Of a DNA stretch of 64,000 nucleotides, positions 23,876 to 32,228 are shown piece by piece (position 1 is the stretch's first letter; each line of letters starts with the position of its first letter). This stretch comes from Micromonospora_I sp040659735 (GTDB taxonomy: Bacteria; Actinomycetota; Actinomycetes; Mycobacteriales; Micromonosporaceae): assembly GCF_040659735.1 (NCBI RefSeq), contig NZ_JBFANZ010000009.1:84650-148649 (forward strand). The letters run 5' to 3'. Below the pieces are notes generated by a model. That model saw only the letters and a list, made by a program, of their open reading frames with translations, was not told the origin of the DNA and did no database searches. The position numbers were made by a program, and so were the translations under genes.

Positions 23876-24364
23876 GTGTTTCCAGATGATCAATGGAACG
23901 CGCGCGACCATCATCTCGATGTTCGAAAGCGTGATCTCGATTCGCGCGAGAGGCTGCTCGACGCGCGGCAGACGAGACTCGCGCATCTTGAACGCAGCCT
24001 GACGGACCGACGCGATCGCTTGGACGAGCGTGAACGCGTGATAGCCGAGCGCGAGTTGGCCGCCGACGAACGCGAGCGCACCGCGAACGAGCGTGACGTC
24101 ATGGCCAATGGACGCGAGTTCAACGCCACGGCCCGTGAGGGTGTGCTTGACAAGCGTGACCGGGCCGGCAACGGAGAACCCGCTGACCCGGCGGACCGCA
24201 TTGAGCAGACGTTTGCCCGTGAGGTGGCTCGACTGGAACGGAGCAATGCCTTCCTGGACCGTTCCCGGGCCGCCGTCAAGCGGGCGCAGGCACGGCTCGA
24301 GAGCCTTCGCGCGGCACAGAAACAGACTCAACAACCGCCGGGCGATGCGCAGGACCAGACCTAG
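23876..24364 (+). CDS. Heptad-repeat charged coiled-coil protein, 162 aa
   Basis: 162-aa protein dominated by about eleven seven-residue units between residues 10 and 95 (for example DSRERLLDARQTRLAHLERS and DRRDRLDERERVIAERELA). The pattern is R-(D/E)-x-x-L-D-x-R with hydrophobic residues spaced for a long charged coiled coil. A short linker then leads to a second helix (EVARLERSNAFLDRSRAAVK). No membrane segment or enzyme motif is present. I do not recognise a named family. It lies at the outer side of the integrase scar, so it may be cargo of the element, and no homologue is present elsewhere in the window. Confidence 0.65.
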   Translation: MFPDDQWNARDHHLDVRKRDLDSRERLLDARQTRLAHLERSLTDRRDRLDERERVIAERELAADERERTANERDVMANGREFNATAREGVLDKRDRAGNGEPADPADRIEQTFAREVARLERSNAFLDRSRAAVKRAQARLESLRAAQKQTQQPPGDAQDQT

Positions 24365-24548
24365 CGTCACTGGCAGTACAGCAGCGAAGTGCAGCAACGA
24401 GCGCGTAACCAAGCCGGACGCCTCCGTGACGAACCGCGGGGAGGGGCGTGATCGGCACCGGGACCAGACAGATCGGCCGCCCGAAGAGGTCAGGGCGAGG
24501 CCTCCAGCGGGTCTGGGTGTTCCTCGACATGATCCTTGTGCCCTTGAA

Positions 24549-25370
24549 CTACCTGGCTTCGTGGCGTGCGATGGCCGCCCGGGTGGCGGCGACGAAGGTC
24601 CAGAACGCCGCAAGCGTGGTGTTCTTGCGCTGTGCTCCAGTATTGGTGCCGAACATCGCGAGCCGCATCGGCGTCGTCATCTCCAGCTGCGCGCCCGTGC
24701 CCAGCAACGTCCGGTTGACGATGTTCCGCGGGTCGTTGCCATTGAGCGAATCGTGGTCGACGGCGTCGATCGCGGGAACTCCCGCGGCCGCGTACTCCTG
24801 GAGCAGGTAGCTCTTCAGCGTGTTGTCCAGCCCGCCGACCAGCACCATCTCGGTGCCGTCGGGCAGATCCACCTGACTCGTCGTGCAGCCGTGCAGGGCG
24901 AGGCCGTGCCACGCCCCGGCGCAGAGCGAACGGGCGTACGGGTCGTCGCAGTGGATCGAGGTGACGTGAAGCTCGCCGTTGTTCGACGCGCGGAGCCCTT
25001 CGAACATCCAGTAGTCGTACACGCGTCCGTTGGCGGGGGTGACGGCCAGCGTCGCCGGGTGGTAGCCGGCGATGGCGAGGCACAGCTCGGACGTGCCGAC
25101 CTCGATGCCGCCGCCGTGCGGGGCGATGACCGCCGTCTGCGGGAAGGGCACGTTCTGGACCAGGTCGTCGTCGACCGTGCCGTGCCGCCGGCACCGGCGC
25201 GCGTAGTCGGTCCCCTCGACGAGGTTCGGATCCGCGTAGAGCGCGGTGTTGGACGGGTACCTGTCCGCCGCGGCGGCCGCCGGCATCAGACCCGCCGCGC
25301 CGAGGTACGGCCCGCCGACCGCGGCGGTCGCCAGCACCGTGAGCAGACTTCTTCTCGATGCACCGGCCAT
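24549..25370 (-). CDS. Exported poly-gamma-glutamate hydrolase family protein
   Basis: 273-aa protein with a Tat-like signal peptide (ASRRSLLTVLATAAVGGPYLG, SRRSLL motif, cleavage probably near AAAAA at about residue 35). The mature domain has IAPHGGGIEVGTSELCLAIA, the likely zinc-binding start of the PghP/DUF867 family, followed by ELHVTSIHCDDP, GWHG-like AGAWHGLALHG and LVGGLD. Family members cleave gamma-glutamyl polymers such as the capsule of Bacillus or are phage-borne. Activity here is not proven. ATG at 25368-25370 is the natural start of the signal peptide. It is flanked by intergenic gaps and is not in an operon. Confidence 0.82.
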   Translation of the reverse strand: MAGASRRSLLTVLATAAVGGPYLGAAGLMPAAAAADRYPSNTALYADPNLVEGTDYARRCRRHGTVDDDLVQNVPFPQTAVIAPHGGGIEVGTSELCLAIAGYHPATLAVTPANGRVYDYWMFEGLRASNNGELHVTSIHCDDPYARSLCAGAWHGLALHGCTTSQVDLPDGTEMVLVGGLDNTLKSYLLQEYAAAGVPAIDAVDHDSLNGNDPRNIVNRTLLGTGAQLEMTTPMRLAMFGTNTGAQRKNTTLAAFWTFVAATRAAIARHEAR

Positions 25371-25428
25371 CGGTCCGCGCCTTTCCGCCGATTGGTGATC
25401 ATCGTGATTCTATCGGCGCACCACGACA

Positions 25429-26100
25429 TCACCTGCCGCCGCCCGTGTCGTCGGACTTGCGCCCGCTCAGGAAGAACGCGCCGATGCTGCCGGCCAACGT
25501 GGCGAAGACGATCACCGAGTACGCGGCGAGAACGATTTCGAGCACCTGGCTCAGCGGCGCGGTGGAATCGAGGGGTTCCTGGCTGATCGTGGTGAATGCG
25601 GTGTCATGTAGCGCGTCGGCGTAAGAGGTGTAGGCCCCGGTCGCGTACAGGAGATGGCTTGCGGCCAGGAACACCAGAAGGGTCAAGACGGTCAGCCGGG
25701 CGATGCGTCCGGACAGCACGCTGGCGGCCGAGTTCGAACCGCCCACGACGGAGGAGGTGATTCCCCGTCCGACCGCACCGACGCGGAAGACCTGCAGTAT
25801 CCGGATGAATTGCAGGAACGGTACGACGAGCAGGATGATCTGCCACCAGTTACGGCGGAGGAAGCGTCGCCGGTCGGGCGCGGCCCACATCCGCAGAATG
25901 AACTCACCGATGAAAACGGCCCACAGCAGCCAGCTGGCGATGGTCAACGTCAGCGACAGCGGACGGTTGTCCGCGAGCGGTTGAGCCAGGACCACCAGCA
26001 GGAACAGCAGCCCCAGCAGGCTCATCGGCCGGGCCAGGCGGCGCGCGAGCCGCGTCGACCGGTCGTGTCCCGCGCGTTCCTCGTCCTGTGCCGCTGGCAT
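25429..26100 (-). CDS. Voltage-gated-channel-like membrane protein with altered filter
   Basis: 223-aa protein with the helix layout of a bacterial voltage-gated cation channel: helices near 27-44, 50-72, 85-105, 133-155 and 186-211, plus the S4-like arginine segment FIRILQVFRVGAVGR. The pore-loop position after ADALHDTAF reads TTISQEPL (about 170-177) instead of the potassium filter TVGYG. It therefore may conduct differently, or may not conduct. A 19-aa upstream ORF in the same frame ends two codons before this ATG (26098-26100), and no ribosome site lies directly before the ATG. The C terminus is a short charged tail. Confidence 0.78.
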   Translation of the reverse strand: MPAAQDEERAGHDRSTRLARRLARPMSLLGLLFLLVVLAQPLADNRPLSLTLTIASWLLWAVFIGEFILRMWAAPDRRRFLRRNWWQIILLVVPFLQFIRILQVFRVGAVGRGITSSVVGGSNSAASVLSGRIARLTVLTLLVFLAASHLLYATGAYTSYADALHDTAFTTISQEPLDSTAPLSQVLEIVLAAYSVIVFATLAGSIGAFFLSGRKSDDTGGGR

Positions 26101-26106
26101 GGGGTG

Positions 26107-26166
26107 TCATCGGGCGTCGGTGACGAGCGGGACGATCTGGCCGGGGTCCCGGCTGCTGATCCGCAT
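26107..26166 (-). CDS. Possible leader peptide before the channel gene, 19 aa
   Basis: Short ORF on the minus strand starting at ATG 26164-26166, preceded by a strong GGAGGAG at about 26171-26177. It encodes MRISSRDPGQIVPLVTDAR and stops with TGA at 26107-26109, two codons before the channel's ATG and in the same frame. Since the channel ATG has no ribosome site of its own, this ORF may recruit ribosomes that then restart. It could also be a nonsense-split N terminus. Confidence 0.5.
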   Translation of the reverse strand: MRISSRDPGQIVPLVTDAR

Positions 26167-26442
26167 GGTTCTCCTCCAGGAAGCCGAATGACACACCCGT
26201 CCTACGGCGCCCGGATGCCCCTTCTGCTGATGCCCATGCCCCGCAGCCCGTTACCACGTGCCGCGGCGTGGGCGGGGGACGTGCCCGTGACCGGCGCGGA
26301 AACCGCCACCGTGGCGGACGTTCGTGGCGTTCTCGTGCTCTTCGGCAACGGCCCCGATGCGGCCGTGGTTTTCGTTAGCGGTCACGGGGGTCGGGTACCG
26401 CAATAGGGACAGGCTGGGCACGCGAAGACCGGAGGAGGAGAC

Positions 26443-26748
26443 ATGACGACGGCAAATCCAGCCGCCCGCGCGCAGATGGCGGACGTCAACGCCGGACGGC
26501 GCGCGGGTGTCGCCCAGGCGGACGAGACGAAGCCCGCGCTCAAGAGCACCGAGTTCTACGTGTACCTCATCGCCGTCGGCGCGGTAATTGTCGCGTCGCA
26601 GCTGGTCGGGGTAATGGACAACGGGGTGGACCCGTTCCGGGCGGACAAGGCCTGGTGGTTCATCACACTGCTCACCATCGGGTATATGACAAGCCGTGGG
26701 CTGGCCAAGGCGGGCAGCCATTGGCGGCACACCGAGAGCCGCGAGTAG
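26443..26748 (+). CDS. Small two-helix membrane protein, 101 aa
   Basis: 101-aa protein with a ~35-residue polar N-terminal arm, then two helices (FYVYLIAVGAVIVASQLVGV and WWFITLLTIGYMTSRGLA) and a short basic tail. GGAGGAGG just upstream of ATG 26443 gives a strong ribosome site. Similar small proteins are common in actinobacteria and have no assigned function. It stands alone, divergent from the channel-like gene across a 276-nt gap in which I found no other secure gene. Confidence 0.75.
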   Translation: MTTANPAARAQMADVNAGRRAGVAQADETKPALKSTEFYVYLIAVGAVIVASQLVGVMDNGVDPFRADKAWWFITLLTIGYMTSRGLAKAGSHWRHTESRE

Positions 26749-26790
26749 CCGCGGTGATGGTGGCGGGCCCGCTTGCGAGCCGGAAGGGCG

Positions 26791-26833
26791 CCCGCCGTTG
26801 ATGCAACGCCCGCCGTTGATGCAACGCCCGCCG
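26791..26833. repeat. 18-nt tandem repeat, 2.4 copies
   Basis: The unit CCCGCCGTTGATGCAACG occurs at 26791-26808 and 26809-26826, then a partial copy. It is noncoding, between the small membrane gene and the convergent HNH gene. Confidence 0.85.
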
Positions 26834-26997
26834 GCGCTGTCGCGTACGGCGGGCCACTCGGTTCCACAGCCTTGCGAAACGTGCGGCGGTGAGTTGGTCC
26901 TGCGTCGCGGCGGCGGAGTGCTCCCGTCGGGCCGTCGACGGGTCACCGCCGGCGTGAGCCGGGACGACCCGACCCCGCCGACGGCATGACATGAAGA

Positions 26998-27651
26998 TCA
27001 GTACGCGTGCGTCACGGTGATGTTGACGCTCGGGCACGAGTTGGCGTAGCTGGTCAGGGTGTTCTTCTCGGCGGTGTCGACGCTGAGCCGCCAGCGGGTC
27101 TTCACGGCCACCCACTCGCCGATGTAGCGGCACTTCTCGTACGTCGGGAGCCAGGTCGCCGGGTCCTGGTCGCTCTTCGCCTGGTTGACGTTGTCGGTGA
27201 CCGCGACGAGCGGGCGGCTGTCGCCGAGGTCGTTGGCGTAGGACTGCCGGCGGGAGGTGGTCCAGCTGCGCGCCCCGGAGTCCCAGGCCTCGGCGAGCGG
27301 GACCATGTGGTCGATGTCGAGGTCGGAGGTGACGGTCCAGTAGGCCGCGTCGTAGTAGGAGTACCAGCGACCGCCGCTCAGTGAGCACCCCGATCCGACG
27401 GAGGGGGCGGTCGTCGCCTCGGCGATCAGCACCTCGTTGCGGGCGTTGCACCCGTCGCCGTCGGCGTCGACCCAGTGCGGGAACAGGTCTCGGTTGTAGC
27501 CGGTGCGTACCTCGGTGGCGACCGGCAGGTTGCTCACCGCCGTGCGCAGCGACGTCGTCACGGTGGCGGCCTGTGCCGGGGCGGCCAGCCCGGCGACGGC
27601 GAGGGTGGTGCCGGCCAGCACGGTTGCGGCCCAGCGGAGGGTGCGGGTCAT
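26998..27651 (-). CDS. Secreted HNH endonuclease family protein (DUF1524-type)
   Basis: 217-aa protein with a Sec-type signal peptide (TRTLRWAATVLAGTTLAVAG, cleavage near AQA at about residue 29). The mature part has the nuclease elements DLDIDHMVPLAEAWDSGA (the HNH histidine pair region), DSRPLVAVTDNVNQAKSDQD and PTYEKCRYIGEWVAVKTRW. Such exported HNH proteins are common in actinobacteria and are thought to degrade extracellular DNA. ATG at 27649-27651 has GGAG upstream. An upstream in-frame start at 27690 would put a non-signal stretch first and is less likely. Confidence 0.9.
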   Translation of the reverse strand: MTRTLRWAATVLAGTTLAVAGLAAPAQAATVTTSLRTAVSNLPVATEVRTGYNRDLFPHWVDADGDGCNARNEVLIAEATTAPSVGSGCSLSGGRWYSYYDAAYWTVTSDLDIDHMVPLAEAWDSGARSWTTSRRQSYANDLGDSRPLVAVTDNVNQAKSDQDPATWLPTYEKCRYIGEWVAVKTRWRLSVDTAEKNTLTSYANSCPSVNITVTHAY

Positions 27652-28104
27652 GGTGACTCCATCCACATCGGAAGGCGAGTTGCCTTGCATAGATATAGAC
27701 AGAGCTGGGAGACACCGGTAGATAGCAAACTGTTAATAACAGGCGACGGTAGTAGAAACAGATAGTCACGCCCGCTCAGCAACTCCAGGGCGTTCGCCGG
27801 TTGCGCACCGTGATACTGCCGACCCCCCAGAGGCCCGCGTCGTACCCCGGAATTTCCCTGAGCGGGTGACGCCCATCCGCGTTATTGCTGGTGGTCTGCC
27901 CGTTCTGCTAGCCCATGCTCGCAGACGGAAATCTCGTGCGACGTGACCCGTTGTGCTGGTGATGCGGGGTAGTTAAGCTCATCTGTGCGCGCCCCTATCG
28001 CCCGCTTCCCCCGTGGCAGGCGATCGGGGCGCGCTCTGTCGTACCGTCTCGCCCCGGCCCGCCACGCGCGTCCACGATGGACGGCCGGAGGGCTTGAGAC
28101 CCAC
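27652..28104. other. Intergenic region with AT-rich promoter segment
   Basis: 453 bases with no gene. The stretch 27685-27770 is strikingly AT-rich for this genome, and the motif AGATA recurs (ATAGATATAG, GTAGATAGC, ACAGATAGT). It probably contains the promoter of the HNH nuclease gene on the minus strand and may bind a regulator. The rest holds the terminator of the mannosyltransferase gene. Confidence 0.5.
27987..28034 (-). terminator. Hairpin terminator after the mannosyltransferase gene
   Basis: Inverted repeat with 16-bp arms (27987-28002 and 28019-28034) with one mismatch and a 16-nt loop. It lies 70 nt beyond the stop of the minus-strand mannosyltransferase gene. Confidence 0.75.
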
Positions 28105-29706
28105 TCAGATCCAGCGACCGCCGAGCCACATCCGCGCCGACCAGTCGGCGTAGGTCATCACCTGGCCGACGTAGATCGGGTGGAAGTAGGCGAAGCAGAG
28201 GGCGACCAGCAGCACGTAGGTGCCGGCCACGATCCCACCGATCATCCGGCGGTCCCGGATCGTGCCGGTCCCCGGCGCCTCCCCGGACGCCCCCGCAGCC
28301 CCGGCCGGCGCCATGATCGCACCGAGCACGTAGATCACCGCGAGGATCAGGAACGGCTCGGCCGGGGCGGCGTAGAACGCGAACATCGTGCGGCCGTCGA
28401 AGGCGTAGTAGAACCAGGGCAGCAGGCCGGCCGCCACCCAGAGCAGGATCGCGTTGGCCCGCCAGTCACGCCGGGCGATGCCCAGCCACGCGAGGACGGC
28501 CAGTGCCGGCAGGAACGACCACCAGAGCACCGGCGTGCCGAGCAGCAGGATCTCCGCCGCGCAGCTGGACGCGCCGCAGGCCCCCTCGTTGGACCAGTAG
28601 AAGGCGACCGGGCGGCCCAGTAGCAGCCACTGCCACGGCCACGACTGATAGGTGTGCCTGGTCTGCAGCCCGGTGTGGAATTCGAAAGCGGCCTGGTGGT
28701 AGTGCCAGAGGTTCTGCAGCGCCCCGATCACCGGTGGGTCGGAGAAGCCGGAGTCGGCCCGCCAGTTCCGGTAGAAGCCGTTGTCGCTGAGGAACCAGCC
28801 CGACCACGTGGCGAGGTAGGTGAGGACGATCAGCACCCCGACGAGGGCGATCCAGCCGATCTCGTCGAGCAGCGCGTCCAACCAGGGATGCCGGACGCCG
28901 ACGGAGCGGCGGGCGCCGACCTCCCAGAGCACGATCAGCAGCACGAAGACCGGCACGAAGTAGAGGACGCTCCACTTCACGCCCACCCCGCAGCCGAGTA
29001 GAACGGCGGCGAGCAGCCGCCACCACGGCACGCCGCGGGGGACCCGTCGCGCCGCCCGCCTGCGGTCGTCCGGGTCCAGGCCGGCCTCCACCACCCGCAA
29101 CCAGCGCCGCCGCGTCGCGTCGCGGTCGCACAGCAGCGCCGCGAACGCGGCCAGCACGAAGAGCAGCACGAAGATGTCGAGCAGGGCCGAGCGGGAGAGC
29201 ACCATGTGGAAGCCGTCGAGCGCCATCAGCAGACCGGCGGCGCAGCCGAGCGCGGTGGACTGGAACATCCGACGGGCGACCCGGATGAGGATCAGGACGG
29301 AGAGGGTGCCGGCGACCGCGGCCGAGATGCGCCAGCCGAGTTCGTTGTAGCCGAAGGCCCACTCGCCGAGCGCGATCGCCCACTTGCCGAGTGGCGGGTG
29401 CACCACGTACGCCGCTGTGTTGTTCTTCTCGTCCCATTCCACGCCGCGCATCAGCAGGTTGTGCGCGTCCGTGGCGTAGTAGGTCTCGTCGAAGATCTTG
29501 CCCTTGGGGTGGTTCAGGCCGACCAGGCGCAGGATCGCCGCGATCAGCACGACGACCCCGGTGGCGAGCCAGGAGAAGGGTTCCAGGCGGGTGTCGAAGG
29601 GCGCCAACCGCCGGCGGATGATGGCGGGAATGCCATCGCGCCTGAGGGTGCCGGGGGAGGACGCCGCGGGGTCGCCGGGGCGGTCCCGGTCGGTCTCCGG
29701 GGTCAT
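28105..29706 (-). CDS. Polyprenyl-phosphate-mannose protein mannosyltransferase (GT39)
   Basis: 533-aa multi-spanning membrane enzyme of the PMT family, which transfers mannose from a polyprenyl carrier to serine/threonine of proteins being exported. The catalytic loop FDETYYATDAHNLL and HPPLGKWAIALGEW is near residues 65-115. About eleven hydrophobic helices follow, and the C-terminal WFYYAFDGRTMFAFYAAPAE is typical. It is divergent from rsmI, a neighbour pair conserved in actinobacteria. ATG at 29704-29706 is chosen by fit to the family start; the ribosome site is weak. Confidence 0.9.
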   Translation of the reverse strand: MTPETDRDRPGDPAASSPGTLRRDGIPAIIRRRLAPFDTRLEPFSWLATGVVVLIAAILRLVGLNHPKGKIFDETYYATDAHNLLMRGVEWDEKNNTAAYVVHPPLGKWAIALGEWAFGYNELGWRISAAVAGTLSVLILIRVARRMFQSTALGCAAGLLMALDGFHMVLSRSALLDIFVLLFVLAAFAALLCDRDATRRRWLRVVEAGLDPDDRRRAARRVPRGVPWWRLLAAVLLGCGVGVKWSVLYFVPVFVLLIVLWEVGARRSVGVRHPWLDALLDEIGWIALVGVLIVLTYLATWSGWFLSDNGFYRNWRADSGFSDPPVIGALQNLWHYHQAAFEFHTGLQTRHTYQSWPWQWLLLGRPVAFYWSNEGACGASSCAAEILLLGTPVLWWSFLPALAVLAWLGIARRDWRANAILLWVAAGLLPWFYYAFDGRTMFAFYAAPAEPFLILAVIYVLGAIMAPAGAAGASGEAPGTGTIRDRRMIGGIVAGTYVLLVALCFAYFHPIYVGQVMTYADWSARMWLGGRWI

Positions 29707-29827
29707 CACGCTCGCTGTCTCCGCTGTCGCCGCCGGGATCACCCAGCGATCGTAGGCTGCGGAGACGCCGAACGGGGTCCTACGCGCAGCGGGTGCCGGC
29801 ACGGGTGTCGATGAGAAGGTAGGGGCT

Positions 29828-30685
29828 GTGGAAGAAAAGTCGGATAATGGGCGGTTAATCCTGGTTGGCGCGCCGCTCGGCAACCCGGGCGACGCCTCGG
29901 CCCGGCTGCGCGAAATCCTCGCCGCCGCGGACGTGATCGCCGCCGAGGACACCCGGCGACTCGCCCGACTGGCCCGCGACCTCGACGTGACGATCACCGC
30001 GCGGGTGGTCTCCTACTTCGAGGGGAACGAGGAACGACGTACCCCCGAGCTGGTCGACGCCATCCTCGGCGGCGCCGTCGTCGCGCTGGTGACCGACGGC
30101 GGCATGCCCAGCGTCTCCGACCCGGGATACCGCCTCGTACGCGCGACCATCGATGCCGGCGCGTCGATCACCGCCGCTCCCGGCCCGAGCGCCGTGACCA
30201 CCGCGCTCGCCCTCTCCGGGCTACCGTGCGACCGATTCTGCTTCGAGGGCTTCCTGCCCCGCTCCGGCGGCGCCCGGCGGTCACGGCTCCGCCAGCTCGC
30301 CACCGAAGAGCGCACGCTGGTCCTCTTCGAGTCGCCGCACCGGGTTGTCGGCGCGCTCGCCGACCTCGCGGCCACGTTCGGCGCGGACCGGCCGGCGGCG
30401 CTGTGCCGGGAGCTGACCAAGACGTACGAGGAGGTGCTGCGCCGCCCCCTCGGTGAGTTGGCGGCGTGGGCGGCGGCCGGCGATCCGCGCGGCGAGATCA
30501 CCCTGGTCGTCGGCGGCGCGCCCGCCGTCGCGGCCGTGCGCCCCGGCGACGACGAGTTGCGTGCGGAGGTGGCCGAGCGCGAGGCCGCGGGCACGTCGCG
30601 ACGGGACGCCATCGCGGCCGTGGCGGGCGAGTACGGCCTGCGCCGCCGCGAGGTCTACGAGGTGGTGCACGCCGAGCCGCGGTGA
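29828..30685 (+). CDS. rsmI: 16S rRNA (cytidine(1402)-2'-O)-methyltransferase
   Basis: 285-aa SAM-dependent enzyme that methylates the ribose of C1402 in 16S rRNA. Tetrapyrrole-methylase fold: VGAPLGNPGDAS at the N terminus, AAEDTRRLARL, VTDGGMPSVSDPGYRLV (cofactor loop) and PGPSAVTTALALSGLP, then ERTLVLFESPHRV and RELTKTYEEVLR. The C-terminal helical RsmI domain is present (TSRRDAIAAVAGEYGLRRRE). GTG 29828 is the first family-consistent start. The gene is divergent from the mannosyltransferase and convergent with the proline/threonine-rich membrane protein, only 17 nt away. Confidence 0.95.
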   Translation: MEEKSDNGRLILVGAPLGNPGDASARLREILAAADVIAAEDTRRLARLARDLDVTITARVVSYFEGNEERRTPELVDAILGGAVVALVTDGGMPSVSDPGYRLVRATIDAGASITAAPGPSAVTTALALSGLPCDRFCFEGFLPRSGGARRSRLRQLATEERTLVLFESPHRVVGALADLAATFGADRPAALCRELTKTYEEVLRRPLGELAAWAAAGDPRGEITLVVGGAPAVAAVRPGDDELRAEVAEREAAGTSRRDAIAAVAGEYGLRRREVYEVVHAEPR

Positions 30686-30702
30686 GGGCCGGCGACCTCC
30701 GC

Positions 30703-32073
30703 CTAGAAGGCCGCCGCGAAGAAGCCGACCGCGACCAGCATCGGGGCGGCCAGGGCCGCGATGGTGGACAACCGTCGCGATCGCGGATCCGGCAACCGGA
30801 GGGCGCCCGTCCCCCACACGAGGCACAACCCGCAGAGCAGGACGAGGCTCAGCCCGAGCGCCCACCGCAGATGGAGGCCGTCGGCGCCGGAGCCCACGTA
30901 CGCGTTGCGGGCGTCGGCGTCGATCATCCGTGCCGCGACCTGCGTGCCCTCGGCGCGCTGCCGGTTCTCCACCCCGAGCAGCGGCACGCGTTCGGTGGTG
31001 AAGCCGCCGCTCGCCGCGGTGAACGTCCCCACGCAGCGCTGCTGCACGCCGTCGCCGGTGCATCGGGTGACCGTGGCGCTGCCCGCCTTGCCGTGGCCGA
31101 CGGCGAGCCACAGCGGCTCGACGCTCACCCAGGCGAAAAAGGCCGCCACCAGCGAGAGCAGCACCAGTGAGACGAGCCCGACGGCCGGGCTGCGGGGCTG
31201 CTTGCGTGGCTTGCCGGGGCGGGTCACCCGGTTGTTGCCCAACGGGCCGCGACCCGGCGCGCGACCGCCGCGCATGTGCTGCGTCCAGGCGTTGCCGCCG
31301 TGGGCGACCTCCTCCACGGGGAGCCAGAACGCCGCCGCCTCTTCCGTCGATGTCTCCGGCTCCGCCTCGGCCGGTCCGGCGGGTGCATCCGTCGTGGTCG
31401 TCGCCGAAGTCGCCGTCGCGCGCGAATCCGACCCGGAGGCCCGGTGGCGGCGGGCAGCCTTCATCGGGGCTCCCGGCTGCTCCGCGTCGGCGGTCTTCGC
31501 CGCGGCGCCCGCGGCTTCCTCGGACTGCGCCGAATGGGCGGGCGCGGGCTGCGGCGGCTGGGCCGGTGAAAGGGCGCTCACCCGCGCGCGGTCGGCGCGG
31601 TGCCCGGCTTCGTACGTCTGCCGGGCGCGTCCCGGCGTCGACCCGCCGGGTCCGCTGCTCCCATTCGTCACGGCGGGCAACTCGTCGGTGTCCGTGACGT
31701 TCGGCAGTTCGTCGGTGGTCCCGGCGGTGACGGCCGGAATCTCGTCCGTGATCGCGGTGACTGCCGGAATCTCGTCGGTCGGGGTCTCCGTAACGACGGG
31801 CTTCGGCGCATCGAGCGGGCCCGGAGTGGCCGGGGTCAGGCTGGCGACCGGCACCGGTGGGACGGCGGGCTCGGCGCGCCACGGCGGTGCGGACGTGCCA
31901 GCGGTGGTGGCCGAGTCCTCCCGCCACCACGCCGCGTCGGATCCGGCCGTCCACGGACTGGTCGCGCCGATGGCGTGGGCGCGGCGCGCCGGGCCGCCCG
32001 CCGGACGGGCCGGAAAGCCCCGGTTGCCGTCGGGTCGCTGCAGGTCACCTGATTCGCCGCTCACAACCCTCAT
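30703..32073 (-). CDS. Large disordered protein with C-terminal membrane domain, 456 aa
   Basis: 456-aa protein. The first ~280 residues are low-complexity and disordered, with about four copies of the repeat TDE(I/L)PAVT (about residues 97-135) and many A/P/T/E stretches. A basic segment then leads to a transmembrane helix (AVGLVSLVLLSLVAAFFAWV), an outside loop with two cysteines (CTGDGVQQRC), and two more helices at the C terminus. No enzyme motif is seen. ATG at 32071-32073 is the best start, though the ribosome site is weak. It is divergent from metG and convergent with rsmI. Confidence 0.65.
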   Translation of the reverse strand: MRVVSGESGDLQRPDGNRGFPARPAGGPARRAHAIGATSPWTAGSDAAWWREDSATTAGTSAPPWRAEPAVPPVPVASLTPATPGPLDAPKPVVTETPTDEIPAVTAITDEIPAVTAGTTDELPNVTDTDELPAVTNGSSGPGGSTPGRARQTYEAGHRADRARVSALSPAQPPQPAPAHSAQSEEAAGAAAKTADAEQPGAPMKAARRHRASGSDSRATATSATTTTDAPAGPAEAEPETSTEEAAAFWLPVEEVAHGGNAWTQHMRGGRAPGRGPLGNNRVTRPGKPRKQPRSPAVGLVSLVLLSLVAAFFAWVSVEPLWLAVGHGKAGSATVTRCTGDGVQQRCVGTFTAASGGFTTERVPLLGVENRQRAEGTQVAARMIDADARNAYVGSGADGLHLRWALGLSLVLLCGLCLVWGTGALRLPDPRSRRLSTIAALAAPMLVAVGFFAAAF

Positions 32074-32214
32074 TGGACAACGGCCGCCACGGATCGCCGC
32101 GCAGGTCGGGTGCGTGTCGGGCGACAAATCGGGTGAAGTGTCCCTAGCCGTGGTTTGTCCGGGCGCTGATCGCGCTCGACGGCTATCGGTTCGCGTACTG
32201 CCGGTGACGGTCAT

Positions 32215-32220
32215 TAGGCT
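32215..32220 (+). promoter_or_regulatory. -10 box TAGGCT, leaderless metG
   Basis: TAGGCT ends 8 nt before ATG 32229, with no ribosome site, as expected of a leaderless transcript. Confidence 0.5.
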
Positions 32221-32228
32221 TGGTCCCC

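Noticed and set aside
26188..26406. Possible 72-aa plus-strand ORF between the channel and small membrane genes
   Set aside because: Only a weak ribosome site with poor spacing, and composition does not clearly favour coding.
32074..32228. Methionine riboswitch or T-box before metG
   Set aside because: The -10 box lies 8 nt before the start, leaving no leader to hold one.
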